A stretch of DNA of 64,000 nucleotides from Typhlomys cinereus (GCA_023101885.1 JALPQD010000513.1:992001-1056000); one strand, 5' to 3'; shown: positions 11,898-23,450, counted from the first letter of the stretch. A program made the numbers and translations. The notes: generated by a model from the letters alone, not told the origin.

Positions 11898-12239
11898 CAC
11901 ATTAAGAAGCCTGCATGCAAACTGGGTAACATCAATCCCCAGAGCCTATATAATAGAAGAAACCTTCCAAGCTTCTTCTGACTTCCACAGGCATGTTTGC
12001 TTGTTCTCCCTCCCTCCAGCAAATAAACAGAGAATACATGTTTAAAGAGCAAGTGAAAATTGGATTAACTGTAAGCTTCTCACTGTCAAAGTTATTCTTA
12101 TAAATGGAACTTTTCCTCTGAAAGATTCTAGTTGCTCAGATTTATGCCACCCCAAGCAATATTGCTTTGTACTACATAGAAATGTTTTACATTTCATTAA
12201 TATTTTTCCAATTTCTCATGTATAAAAAAGACAAAAGAC

Positions 12240-12367
12240 AGGGTTGGGGATTTAGCTCAGTGGTAGAGCGCTTGCCTAGCAAGCGCGAGGCCCTGGGTTC
12301 GGTCCCCAGCACCGAAAAAAAAAAAAAAAAGATAAAATTACAGAAAGACCAAAAAAAAAAAAAAAAA
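12240..12367 (+). mobile_element. ID element that is a BC1 RNA-derived retrocopy, with TSD
   Basis: The 5' domain (GGTTGGGGATTTAGCTCAGT, GTTCGGTCCCCAGC) is nearly identical to the ID/BC1 tRNA-Ala-like domain. It continues through a BC1-like A-rich linker (GATAAAATTACAGAAAGACC at 12331-12350; 17 of 20 bases as I recall BC1), then oligo-A. The unique BC1 3' end is absent. A perfect 16-bp duplication, AAAAAAGACAAAAGAC, lies at 12224-12239 and 12362-12377. It is a retroposed copy in the THRAP3 intron, not the BC1 locus. Confidence 0.88.
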
Positions 12368-12436
12368 GACAAAAGACTTAAACCATAGCAAAAGAGTAAA
12401 AATGCTATTATCTAAAAAAATTTTTTTTAATTTTTA

Positions 12437-12714
12437 AAAATTTTTATTATTATTTATTCAACTGTGTGCATGTGCGTGTGTGCGTCTCTGTGTGTGTGTA
12501 TCTGTGTATGTGTAGAACCACGGACGAATTCGCGAACCACCATGGACGCCTTCACCTCCTTCTGCCCCGGGATTCACAGGCTCCGCCCTACCAGGACCAG
12601 AAGCACAGCCCTCCCCCCTTCAGCCTGGCGTCTATATGTGGGGATCTGGGATCCGAACTCAGGACCTTCTGCCTGCAAGGCGGAGGCTTAACCCCTGAGC
12701 CACCTCTCCAGCCC
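12437..12714 (-). mobile_element. B2-superfamily SINE, young subfamily
   Basis: A full-length minus-strand copy with GACGAATTCGCGAACC and GGCTGGAGAGGTGGCTCAGG (minus sense). The flanks TTATCTAAAAAAATTTTTTT and TTATCTAAAAATTTTTAAAA form a near-perfect duplication. Confidence 0.88.
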
Positions 12715-12814
12715 TTATCTAAAAATTTTTAAAAATCAGGATTTAAGGTTCATACAAACCAAAAATAAAATTAGGTATCAACATAAACAAAAATTAACCC
12801 CGGATGGCATTTTT

Positions 12815-12960
12815 TCTTGTTTTTGTTTTGTTTGCAGACAGGGTTCACATAAACCCCAGATTGGGCTCAAACATGCTACCTAGCAGACCTTTGAACCCCT
12901 GATCCTCCTGCCTCTTTGTTCCCAAGTACTGAGACTACAGCACTGTACCTGGACCCAAGT
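12815..12960 (-). mobile_element. B1 SINE, diverged
   Basis: Reverse-complement B1: GCAGACAGGGTTCACATAAA, GATCCTCCTGCCTC and AAGTACTGAGACTACAGCAC. Confidence 0.65.
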
Positions 12961-13504
12961 TAATTTTTTTGAGGATTAAGGCAGAGTTTATTTGAGGAAA
13001 AGAAGAAGGGAACTCATGGACTCCAAGCATGGAATCCATGAGGGGCAAGAGAGCCCCCAAGTGAATTTTAAAACTAGGCAAAGCTAGTCACAGTTGCTCA
13101 TATCTATGATCCTAATTCTTGTGAGGTTGAAACAAGAGAAACATGTGATCCACACCACCCAGGGCTACAGAATGAAACTTTATCTCAGGGACCTGTGTGA
13201 GCGGTCAGGTAAACCTGATGACAAGGGTCAATCCCGGGAAGCCTACATGGTGTTAACAGAAAACTAACTTCTGAAACTCAGCCTCTGACCTCACCTGTCT
13301 ATATAGCACATATGCATTCTCTCTCCCCTCTCTCTCTCCCTCCTTCCTTCCCCCCCAAAACACACACATATATATATTTTTTAAATCCTTGTTTAGAAAA
13401 TCAAAACAACGTATGTTAGGAATGTATGTTGTAAAACTGATGCAACTACAAGATGAAACCTAAAGTGTAGAATTTCTATATTTCAATACAAAGGACCAAA
13501 AAAC

Positions 13505-13722
13505 AGGAATGGAATGTAGCATAATGACAGAGTGCTCACCTAACATGCACAAGGCTCTAGGTTTGATCCTCGAAATTGCAAAACAAAAAACAAAAATTAA
13601 GAGTAGGGTATAGTAGCATATAAACCAAGCATTCAGAGCAGAAGGATCGTAAGTTTAAGACCATCCTTGACTATATAGAAAGTTTGAGGCCCACCTGGGC
13701 TAAATGAGGCCATGTCTCAAAA
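13505..13722 (+). mobile_element. B4 (ID-B1) SINE
   Basis: An ID-like head (AGAGTGCTCACCTAACATGC, AGGTTTGATCCTCG) with an A-rich spacer, then a B1-like part (TAGTAGCATATAAACCAAGC, GAGGCCCACCTGGGC). Confidence 0.65.
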
Positions 13723-13733
13723 ACACAAGTATT

Positions 13734-13957
13734 GGGGCTGTAGAGATGGCTCAGGGGTTAAGCTCTGCCTCATAAACAGAAGGTCCTGATTCCGAGTCCC
13801 ATGGAAAACCACCAGGCAGAAACGGCTGCGGCCTGCACTTCCACTCCTGGTGGGTGGAGCTTGAGAAATCCCAGAAAAAAAGGAGGTAGAAGCAATTCAG
13901 GATGATTCCCGAAGTCACCTTTGGTCTTTTACAGGGACACATATGCCCTCTGATACA

Positions 13958-14006
<49 letters not shown>
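13734..14006 (+). mobile_element. B2-superfamily SINE, 5' half of a possible SINE-L1 chimera
   Basis: GGGGCTGTAGAGATGGCTCA head and older-subfamily right part, ending in (CA)n at 13960-14004. Unlike its relatives it has no AATAAA-type tail and runs straight into an L1 3' end. AAGTAT lies just before it (13727-13732) and again after the L1 poly(A) (14621-14626). Confidence 0.75.
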
Positions 14007-14007
<1 letters not shown>

Positions 14008-14620
14008 CAAATTGTCTCTGGCCAGGGGGTGACATACAGTGCCCAGCAGAATGGAGTGAAGGGAATTGCAGGAGCAGCAAAACTGCAAAAGAAAATCAAC
14101 AAACCACAATCCAGAACTTCAGAGACTCTATATCAATCACATAGAACTAGGACAGCCTAATCTCTCCCCATCCTGGAGCTCAGGGACATTTGCGGAAGAG
14201 GGGGCGGTAAGATTGTAAGAGCAAAAGGATGGGAGGAGCAACGATTTGCAAGATTCTCAACAATAGTTGGGGCCAAAGCAATCATAATGGGACTTTGCAT
14301 GCCCTGCGCAATGTCCAGCGCACTGTTGCCCTCATAAAGTCTAGCATCTGTTAAGGGCACCGAGACCCCTGGAGGCAAGGGATTGACAGCCATAGTAGTG
14401 ATCTTATGCTTAAGGGGAACAAGAGAAAGGGCTTATGGAAATGCCACTGGGTCCTTATGTCATCGGAGAGGAGGACCCAGAGGAGAGTTAGGCGTACACA
14501 ATAAAGGACTCTCTGGGAATTGGGGGGGAGGCACTGGGGGAAGGAGAGGGGGAGGAGGGGGGAGGGAGGGAACTGGTAAAAAATTTTAAAATGTATAATT
14601 AAATTTTTAATAAAAAAAAA
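14007..14620 (+). mobile_element. L1 3' end (second copy of the family at 6282-7048)
   Basis: Similar to the 6460-7000 part of the first copy (AGGGGGTGACATACAGTGCC, GGACATTTGCGGAAGAGGGG, GGCAAGGGATTGACAGCCAT). It has a G-rich run near 14520-14570 and ends TTAATAAAAAAAAAAA. It abuts the SINE at 13734-14006. Confidence 0.7.
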
Positions 14621-14631
14621 AAGTATCTAGG

Positions 14632-14790
14632 CCAGTAAGATAGCTCAACAAGTAAAAAAGCACTTGCCACACAAGCCTTACACTTCAACCCCGTGAATCC
14701 ATGTAAGAGTGGAGAAAATTGATTCCAAAGTAGTCTTCTGATGACCTTGAATACATTGTAGCACACATTTGTGTGCGTACACAATTTTTT
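14632..14790 (+). mobile_element. B3-type SINE, diverged
   Basis: GGCCAGTAAGATAGCTCAAC head, CCGTGAATCCATGTAAGAGT and CAAAGTAGTCTTCTGATGAC. Confidence 0.6.
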
Positions 14791-15900
14791 TAAACACAAA
14801 AATTTTGAAAGACAAAAATATTAATATTTTAGATTAAAAGCAATTAATTAAAGCCTTTACTAAATGCTGATTCCAGGCACCATCTTAAATATTAAGGATA
14901 CAATACCAGAAAAAAGGAAAAGAAAAAAGCCATACTTGATCTCATGATAAAGTGAGACAAACAAGGAACTACATGTTGTCTGTCAAATTGGTAATTTCTG
15001 AAAATACATGGGATCAGGAACAGAAAACAATTTACAAAAACTTTCATAGCTAATAAATACATTAGAAGATTAATCTACAAATATATAACAATGAAGTATT
15101 TCCTACAAACAATGGCAAGTCTTTAAAAAAATTTAACAATAATGTGTAGCAATAAAACATTTCTTGACCTGGCCTGGTATGTAGGTTTGCAATCCTTAGG
15201 TGGCAAAGGCCAGACAATCTCCAATTCCAAGACCTGCCAAAACCAAGGAGTAAGTTCAAAGCTAGCCTGAGTCTCAGTAAGATATTTTATTAAAACAGGA
15301 AAGGTGTTGGAACTAGAATTGAGCTCAGGAAAGTACTTGTTTAGCATATACATACCCTGGGGTTAGATCCCCAATACCATTTTTTAAAAAAAGGCTTTGT
15401 TACTGGGGATGTAAAGTTATATAATCTTTGTGGAGAATATGAAAATATCTGTATGCTGAAGACAAACCTCAATGTAGAGCACATTCTTAACATATATTGA
15501 AGTCCTTGGTTCAATCCACAGTACCAAAGGGGGAAAAAGCGTATCCTCTAACCTGCAATTGCACTTTTAGGCATAAATCTTAGGGAAACAGTATTTTTTG
15601 GTGCACTTTCTTCATATTGTCAACAGACAAAGAAATAAAGAGCAGTAACTTCATTCAATGACTACAACTCAGCAGTGAAAATAAATCATGAATAATAACA
15701 TCATTATGAATGAATAATCACTACCTTTGTCTATTTTAGAAAAAGATACTGAAGTCTAGAAAACTGTTCTGGAATCGGAAACATTCATATCAGAACTGTA
15801 TACAGAGAGAATGAGGGAGCCACCCAAGACTTATCCATGGTGACAATGTTTTATCAAACACCAGTCCAATGAATACTAATTGTATTCTTAGGCATGCCTT
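14791..15900. other. Intronic DNA, no clear features
   Basis: Only degraded B1/ID fragments can be suspected (for example 15170-15270, 15300-15380 and 15400-15540). Nothing gene-like. Confidence 0.45.
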
Positions 15901-15921
15901 CATACTGCATGCTTTTTAAAA

Positions 15922-16218
15922 ATTTTTTATTTATTATTTATTCAATTGTGCATATGTATGTGTGTGCATGTGTATACATATGTATGCATGTGTGCGCGTC
16001 TGTGTATGTATGTGTGTGTAAAACCACGGATGAATTTGGGAACCACCATGGACGCCTCCACCTCCTCCTTGTTTACTCTGCCCCGGGATTCACAGGCTCC
16101 GCCCTACCAGGACCGCCCCTGCTTCCACCTGGCGTCTATACGTGGGGTCTAGGATCCCAAACTCAGGACCTTCCACCTGCAAGGCAGAGGCTTAACCCTT
16201 GAGCCACCTCTCCAGCCC
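15922..16218 (-). mobile_element. B2-superfamily SINE, young subfamily, perfect 21-bp TSD
   Basis: A full-length minus-strand copy with alternating TATG/TGTG tract and GATGAATTTGGGAACC. It is flanked by a perfect 21-bp duplication starting CATACTGCATGC (15901-15921 and 16219-16239). About 15 bp of the CTTCTGG-side sequence is missing in the middle. Confidence 0.92.
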
Positions 16219-16523
16219 CATACTGCATGCTTTTTAAAAGAAACATAAAAAGAAAAGTTTGTACAATGATGAACACTGAAGTTTTGCTAACTTTAGACTT
16301 TCCCAGTTCCTCTCCAAAAGCAAACCAAAAAAATCTGGTAATTGTCTGAAGTCCCCCCCCCCAATCCAAGCATTTCCTGTATCTCACAAGAATCTTGGCT
16401 ACCCACATCAATTCACCTTTTTTTTTCAGTATACTAGGTTCCCTTCTACATGACAGAGCATTCTAAGAGCTAACAGTGAAACAAGTAAAACCCTGCTTAT
16501 TCTAAAGATTAAAAATATTTAAT

Positions 16524-16764
16524 TAGGCTGGAGAGATGCCTCAGGGGTTAAAACTGCCTGAAAAGCAGAAGGTCCTAAGTTCGAATCCCAGGTCCCATGT
16601 AAAAACCACAGCCATCTGGCCCTGGGTAGGTGAAGTCTAGGAAATCCCAGAGCAAAGCAAAAAGAAGGTAGAATCAATCCAGGATGATTCCTAATCCCTT
16701 GGTCCTTTAAGAGACACACAGTGCCCTCTGATTCATGCACACACTAAATAATAAAGTTAAAAAA
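16524..16764 (+). mobile_element. B2-superfamily SINE, older subfamily
   Basis: GGCTGGAGAGATGCCTCAGG head, AGTTCGAATCCCAGG B box, CAATCCAGGATGATTCCTAA and AATAATAAAG tail. Confidence 0.82.
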
Positions 16765-17210
16765 ATTTAATGCCATAAAATGATGCAATCTTAGTGGGGC
16801 ACATCAAATGACTACAGTACTATTCCAAGGCAATCAAGAAAGTCTTCCCTCAAAACATGTATGTTTCCAACATGACATGTATGTATACAATGGTATTAAG
16901 TGGCAAAGACCAAAATTCAATACAACTACTCCTTGACAACTAAGCAATAAGAACTTAACTAGATCCACCAGACAGCAAAACCTGGTTAATATTGAGTTCA
17001 ATCCCCTGAAGCCCACAAAATGAAAAGAACTGAAAGTTGTCCTCTGACCTCTCCCCATCTCCATGGTGTGCATGTGTGTGCCTTCTCCATCCATTCCCTG
17101 ACATCTTAAACCGATATTAAAGAATTTGAGCGAGTGTGCCCCTCATGACACTCCATATCTAGTCCCTGAGTTCCATTCTTTCTCTCCTTTAATAAACTCT
17201 ACCTTAATCC

Positions 17211-17368
17211 GAAGAAAGAAAGAAAGGAAGGAAGGAAAGAAAGAAAGGAAGGAAAGGAAGGAAGGAAAGAAAGAAAGGAAGGGAAGGAAGGGAAGGAAGG
17301 GAAGGAAGGAAGGAAGGAAGGAAGGAAGGAAGGAAGGAAGGAAGGAAGGAAGGAAGGAAGGAAGGAAG
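17211..17368. repeat. (GAAG)n/(GAAA)n purine microsatellite
   Basis: About 158 bp of pure purine on the plus strand, GAAG/GAAA/GGAA units becoming a regular GAAG array after 17300. The predicted open frames across it are low-complexity artefacts. Confidence 0.95.
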
Positions 17369-17661
17369 TGCCCTCTGATACACACAGAAACACACATACA
17401 ACAAAGAATGAGGCAATATCAATAGAGCTCACAATCAGCCTGAGCTACACAGTGAAACTTTACCCCACCCCAAAAGACTTTGTAAAAGATCGTTTTACTA
17501 TTCTAGAAATAAGACTTTCCATGTTAATTTTTTTTACCCCACACTTTTATTCTATTGAGCAATCCTACAATGACATCTGACCAAATTTCTCAACCTCTTT
17601 TGAAGTTTTTTTCTGATCTCTGGTAGTCTGGAAGCCAAAGCCATTAGTCAAGACTCTAGAA

Positions 17662-17800
17662 TAGAGCTGGTAAGATGGCTCAGTAGATAATTGCATTTGC
17701 CATACAACCTAAGCTCAACCACCAGAAACCAGAGTGTTCTATGACCTCCACACACAACCTCCAACCACCTACTGACTGCTGCCAGGTCACAATTTTTTAA
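17662..17800 (+). mobile_element. B3-type SINE, diverged
   Basis: GAGCTGGTAAGATGGCTCAG head and GTGTTCTATGACCTCCACAC. Confidence 0.6.
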
Positions 17801-18043
17801 TGATTATCTTTGGTGCCCAGGATGATGAAACGCAAGGTCTCATGCATATAAACCACAGACCCTGTCACTGAGTTTCGCCCCTAGCCCAAGATGCATTTCT
17901 TAGATAAACTGGCATATCTCAAGTAAAGAAACTTTCTGGGTAACGGCTTAGAAAAAGTCACACTTCAGTGAATTACTCAAATGATTCTATATTAACCTAT
18001 TAAAAAAAGAAAATACAATTACTAAAAGCAAAAGAATGGGGGG

Positions 18044-18327
18044 GGGGCTGGAGAGGTGGCTCAGGGGTTAAGCCTCTGCCTTGCAGGCGAAAGGTCCTGA
18101 GTTCGGATCCCAGATCCCACGTATAGACGCCAGGCAGAAGGGGGGGGCGCTGCGTTTCTGGTCCTGGTAGGGCGGAGCCTGTGAATCCCCGGGCAGAAGG
18201 AGGTGGAGACGCCCATGGTGGTTCGCGAATTCGTCCGTGGTTCTACACATACACAGACACACACACACAGACACGTGCGCACGCACATGCACACGCATAT
18301 GCACACAGTTGAATAAATAATAATAAT
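18044..18327 (+). mobile_element. B2-superfamily SINE, young subfamily, with TSD
   Basis: A full-length copy with GGCTGGAGAGGTGGCTCAGG, GTAGGGCGGAGCCTGTGAAT and GTTGAATAAATAATAATAAT. The duplication AAAAGCAAAAGAA lies at 18024-18036 and 18328-18340. Confidence 0.92.
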
Positions 18328-18382
18328 AAAAGCAAAAGAACGGACTTCACAAATGTATACTGTTTTTAAAGATAAAAATTCT

Positions 18383-18545
18383 AGCCAGCAAGATGCCTCA
18401 TGGATAAGATGTCTGCAGTTTTCAAAATCTGAATACTTGAAAATTCCACTGCCAAAAACCCACCAGAGAACAGTTCTGAAAGTTGTCCTCTGACTGTCAC
18501 CTGTGTGACATAGCATTCGTGGTCTCTCTCCCACTCTTTCAAAAA
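18383..18545 (+). mobile_element. B3-type SINE, diverged
   Basis: TAGCCAGCAAGATGCCTCAT head and AAAGTTGTCCTCTGACTGTC. Confidence 0.6.
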
Positions 18546-18610
18546 ATTATATTTAATTCTGATTGGAAATACCTCAGTGATACAGGCCAAGCTCAAGTTC
18601 AATTCCTAGG

Positions 18611-18649
18611 ACAATAGATAGATAGATCGATAGATAGATAGATAGATAA
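18611..18649. repeat. (GATA)n microsatellite
   Basis: About nine GATA units, one interrupted by GATC. Confidence 0.9.
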
Positions 18650-18679
18650 AATCTCTGGGTTTTTTTTGGGGGGGGTAGT

Positions 18680-18905
18680 AGTACTGGGCATTGAACCTAG
18701 AGCCTCAGCATGTTAGGCAACTGTTCTACCATTAAGCTATAACCCCATTAAGCTATTACCCCTTCAGCTTGAGACAAGGTCTTCCTATGCTGCCAGGACT
18801 TACCTCAAATTTGTTATAGCTCATGTATGTCTTGAGCTTATGACCCTCATGCCTGAGCCTAAGGAGCAGCTATGATTACAAGCATGTATCACCACACCTG
18901 GCAAA
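18680..18905 (-). mobile_element. B4/B1-related SINE relic, diverged
   Basis: Reverse-complement fragments: GGGCATTGAACCTAGAGCCT (ID-like part), then GAGACAAGGTCTTCC and ATCACCACACCTGGC (B1-like part). Confidence 0.5.
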
Positions 18906-20225
18906 ACTCTGGATCATGTATCTCAGATAATCAGCAAGACACCCTGCAACTTCTCTTTGTTTGGCTTTCTGTCCTCTGAGACAGGCCAAGCTATGCAGTT
19001 ACAACATTCCAGATGTTACAAAGCAACCAACCAGAACAAAAACAGAGACACCGCACATAAGCCATATAAAAAAGCAAGGGTGGACTTCAGATATATGCCT
19101 TTATATAAAGGCACTGCCTTCCAAAATCCTTAGACTTTTTTAGTTTAGAAATGACATATTTCCATGCTTAAAACCTCTACTACATTCTACATTGATTTAT
19201 CTCCCTCTTAACTAAAAATCTCTCTCAAAAGAAAAGGACCAAAGTGCGTTCATTTTTTCTTTTAAGTAATGTTATAGTTTGCTAGTTTGGAAACAAGGTA
19301 GCTGCTGATGTCTCTAACTCCCAAGTGCTAAGACTACAAGCCAGGGCCAACACACACCCCCTCCCCCATAAACAAAATGACTTTAAATGGGGCATTAAGG
19401 AACTGTATCAAATATCCAGAAAACACCTACAATTAATAATAATATAAAAGTGTAAAATAAAAAGCAGCAATGGAGGGAGGGAGGAGGAGAGGGGAGAGGG
19501 AGATGGAAATGGAGAGGGGAAAGGGGAGAGCACGACAAGCTAGCTCAGCAGGTTGAGGCACCTGCTTCCAGCCTAGTGACCCGAGTTTGATCCCTGTAGC
19601 CCACATGATGGAAACAGAGATTCAACTTCTGAAGTTGTCCTCAACAAACCCACGCCAGGTCAGAAACCCTGTGTTCCTCCCCAACACACACTCAAATTTT
19701 TAAAAAATTTAAAGCAGCAATGGATATTCTGTTTCACATCAGGGATACCCATTAGGCTGTGGTAAAGTCTGTGACAAATTGTACAGGACATGTTCCAACT
19801 ATAAAAGATCCACAGCTGCGAAAACTGACTTTTCAATCAAACAAAACACATCCGCAGCTTAGATTCAGTCTATGAACTTCAGTTCTCAACCTCTACCATA
19901 AGAAAAACACATGGTTACTCCAGTAGGAGAATTACAACTGGGGCAGAAATTACATCCTATGCTTCCAGTAAAACACACTAAAAAGATATTAATGTATATT
20001 AATACATTAACTGTAGACAAAGCAAAAAGAAAATCATCCTTCCACACTGAAGACCAACAAGAAAACCCACTGAAGCAGGGTGTGATGATGCACACCTGCT
20101 ACCCAGAATCTCAGAAGGGGGGTGAATACCTACTCATTGTGCTTACTAATTTTATTTAATAAAATAAAACACGTTCCAGACCAGGCTGTATGAGATCCTG
20201 TCTTATTAAAAAAATAAAAAGATAA
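18906..20225. other. Intronic DNA with a B3 relic; otherwise nothing identified
   Basis: A B3-like SINE is visible at about 19540-19690 (GACAAGCTAGCTCAGCAGGT, GAAGTTGTCCTC). The remainder shows no convincing gene or repeat. Confidence 0.45.
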
Positions 20226-20227
20226 TG

Positions 20228-20475
20228 GGGCCTGGACAAATGACTCAGGTGTTAAGATCTTTGCTTCATAAGCAAACATCTGAGTTCTGATCCCAGATCA
20301 CCAGTAAAAATCACCAGGTGGAAATAACATTACCCTGGGACACTGCAGAACCTGGGAAACCCCAGAGCAAAGCAATAAGGAGGCAGAGCAATCCAGGATG
20401 ATTCCTGATGTCACCCTTGGGCCACCAAAGGCACATACTCAAGTGTCCTCTTCTATACATCCTCTCTCACCGCCC
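20228..20475 (+). mobile_element. B2-superfamily SINE, older subfamily
   Basis: GGGCCTGGACAAATGACTCA head, AGGCAGAGCAATCCAGGATG and GATGTCACCCTTGGGCCACC. Confidence 0.78.
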
Positions 20476-22130
20476 GGGGGAGAGGGGAGGAAGAAGAGAA
20501 ATAGGAAAAGCCCACAAGGAAATGGATTTTTATGGAATTGGGTTCACTAAATTTCAGTCTCTACTACAAAGCATGATCATTATTTTTCCTAACTTCAGAC
20601 AAGAAAAAAATTAAGACAGTTTCTATGAAAAGTATTTATTTCTTCTTTTTTTTTTTTGAAAGAATAAAAAGCCAATCTTTTAGAAGGGGTGTCTGTCCAT
20701 GTCTCTGACCACAATAAAACTTTAGCAATTATGTTTTTATGGGTTATGAAACTGAAGCATAGAGCTGTAGTTTCTTGGTTTTTAATTAGCAAATATTAAT
20801 TGGACAAAGGGATTAATTAAATGTACTTCCATCATTTTATTCCCTCTATATTAACCTTTATCTCCCCTTTCATAGACTTAAAAAAATGTAACTTAATGAT
20901 TTTTTGTGTATTACTTATGTGAAAGAAAGGACAATTTGCAGGTGTCATTCCTTCTTCTTAAGTGGGTTCTGGGTAATAAATTCAGGGGATCAAGCTTAGC
21001 TGCAAGTGCCTTTTACCACTGAGTCCTCTTCCACAGGAACAGTGAGTCTTAAACCCAGACCCTTGCATATGATAAGCAAGAGTACTACCTTGGCGCTATA
21101 TACCAAGTCCTTTTTTGGGGGGGGAAGGGGAATAGGGTCTTCCTACAAAATTGCCTTTAACAGTGATCTTACTGCTTTCCCTTCTTATGTAGCTAAACTT
21201 TTTGAACACTTAATGAATATGATCAGTTTTTTTTTCTTTCTTTTTTTCTTTGAAAAAATGAGAACCCCATCACAGAAATTTTTAAGTTTATGAGCCTCTT
21301 AAAGCCTACGGACTTATAAAAGACTGTTCTGGGGAACATTAACCTAAATCTCCAAACTGCCTCTTCCCATAGTTACACCTCTATTCCGTCACTTTGCATC
21401 AAGCAAGTGCCATTTTCAGCCTCAACTAGTGCAGGAGACTGTTAATTACATCCCTCACAGTACACTGGAACACGTGATCTTAATGCATCACTGCCCTGAG
21501 CTAAATCGCAAATCTTTTCCCTCTCCATCTGTCCTACTGAAACCTCCCTTCCCACCCAATAGAAGGTCTCAAGGACCTCCCTCACCCACCTCTCTAACTC
21601 ATCTTAAACACTCTCTTCACTGTGCATCAGCAAGCCAAAGTTGGACTTCTTTAAAAAAAAAAAAAGAGAGGCAGCAGCACACAAAATTCTGTCCATGCTT
21701 GGACACCTATTTTTTCTACCTTAGTCCTCTCCCTAGAACACCTTACAAAATAGTCCCTTGCTATGATAAGGTTAGATCTACTCTTTATAGCAGTCCTCTG
21801 CCTGATTTCTGCATTCCAGCTTTCTTAATTTGTAATTTATCTGTTTTTCTGTCTTCCACTATCCTCTAAGCTTCCCCAAAGACAAGGTCTCTGTCTCATA
21901 CCCCACCGGACTCAGTTCTAACACATAAACTGGTAAATAGTAGGCTGACAAGCACTTTGAGCCACACACCCACCCATAATCAAATAGTTCACTGACCCTA
22001 GGTGTTCATAGGCATTAAGCAATCCATTAAAATCTAGTATTTAAACCAATACCATTAACCACATTTCCTTCACGACGTCACAGTTCCCCAAAGAAACAGA
22101 CTACCAAGCTAAGAGTTCGTCCATACTAAA
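20476..22130. other. Repeat-poor intronic DNA; possible L2 remnant
   Basis: The stretch 21380-21960 is pyrimidine-biased and vaguely resembles an ancient L2 3' end (TTCCCCAAAGACAAGGTCTC; GGTAAATAGTAGGCTGAC). No open frame resembles a known protein. Confidence 0.35.
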
Positions 22131-22134
22131 ATAA

Positions 22135-22235
22135 AAGCCAGGCATGGCAGTGGTTCATGTCTGTAATTCCTGTACTTGTGAGGTGAAGACAAGGGGTTAA
22201 TTTGGGCTTCAGAGACACTGCCTAACAATGAGTTA
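22135..22235 (+). mobile_element. B1-type SINE, truncated
   Basis: GCCAGGCATGGCAGTGGTTC and GTCTGTAATTCCTGTACTTG match the B1 head; the right part is degraded. Confidence 0.55.
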
Positions 22236-22814
22236 TATACATATGTGTGCTCTTCTGGACAACCTCATCCTTCATCCCTGATAATCTTAGACATACTACA
22301 CTCTTCCTCTAATTATCAATACAAAACAGATGCCTATGTTGATAATCCATATTTGTTTTCTTAGTTTATTGCAGTACTGAGGACAGAACCAAGATTCTGA
22401 GCATCCTAAATAGCTCTCCACACTGAGCTATACCTCAAACCTTCAATACAATATTTCACTGGTTAAACAAATTAAAAAATATCTATTCTCAATATCATAA
22501 AACACTGAAGGGCGCTACAATTACTACTTTTAAAGCTGAACTGGACTTAGTAGTCTGCAGATATCTTGTCATGTCTTGGTGACTCAACCAACTAGTACCA
22601 AACACTGAAAAGACAGAGGTAGGAAGACCTAGAGTTCAAGACTAGTTCCAGAACTAGTCTCCAATCAATCAACCAACTTCCAAAACCAGAGATCTTTCAC
22701 GGGATGATAAAAGGATTGGAAACCAAGAGATTATACTGGAATTAAACTGGAACTATACTGTACATAAAGGTTTCAGTTTCTTGTAGAATCTTTAAGCTCT
22801 TTCAAATGCAATCA

Positions 22815-22955
22815 AGCAGAGTGTGGAATCCAAGCCTGTTAAATTCAGCCACCCCAAGAGGTACGAGGAGCAGAAAAGTTAAAAGCCTGCCTCAAATCCA
22901 CACAAAGTTTGAGGCCAGCCTGGACTACATGAGTCCTTGTCTCAAAATAAAAAAA
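22815..22955 (+). mobile_element. B1-type SINE
   Basis: AAGTTTGAGGCCAGCCTGGA and CCTTGTCTCAAAATAAAAA match the B1 right half and tail. Confidence 0.65.
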
Positions 22956-23450
22956 TGGAATCTGGTCTAAAGGGCTGCACTATTTATTGCTAAAGCACAT
23001 TCTGGACGCACATCTCCAAACAAAGAACACGTTAAGACTGGTTTGCTCCGTAAGTTTTTCAAAGAGGCAACCTTTTTCCTTTAAAGTTTTTTTTACAGAT
23101 TTTTACAATATACACATCAGATTATGTAAACAGGACACAATAAAAGGCAGCACTTCTACAAACAAAAACAGGGAAGGTAGTAGGAAAAGAAAAACACGAT
23201 AGACTACATGCCTTTCCTCTCTGGACCCACAACCAGAAAGTTGTACAAATGGTAACTCTGCGCGGACTGGCTTTCAGTTTATTTCACTTAATCTTCACAA
23301 TAACCCAATAAAGTGGCTAAGTGTCAGGTGTAGAAGTTAAAAAACGGAGGTACTTGGAAGGCAAATTCTAACTCAAAAACTGGTAAAGCTAAACTTGACT
23401 GGCTCTCTCCGGTCGGGCCCTCGTCAAATCCTCAGGAGCCTTCCCTTCCA

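Noticed and set aside
12245..12320. Possible tRNA gene (A and B boxes)
   Set aside because: The boxes belong to the ID/BC1 retrocopy; flanking target duplication and A-rich tail show retroposition, and there is no tRNA fold with a proper acceptor end.
12464..12732. Repeated open frame across many loci containing EPRTNSRTTM and RLRPTRTR-type peptides
   Set aside because: The same frame recurs in every antisense copy of the young SINE and reflects its low divergence, not a gene family.
17126..17432. Lys/Arg/Glu-rich or Pro/Ser/Phe-rich frames
   Set aside because: Translations of the GAAG microsatellite on either strand.
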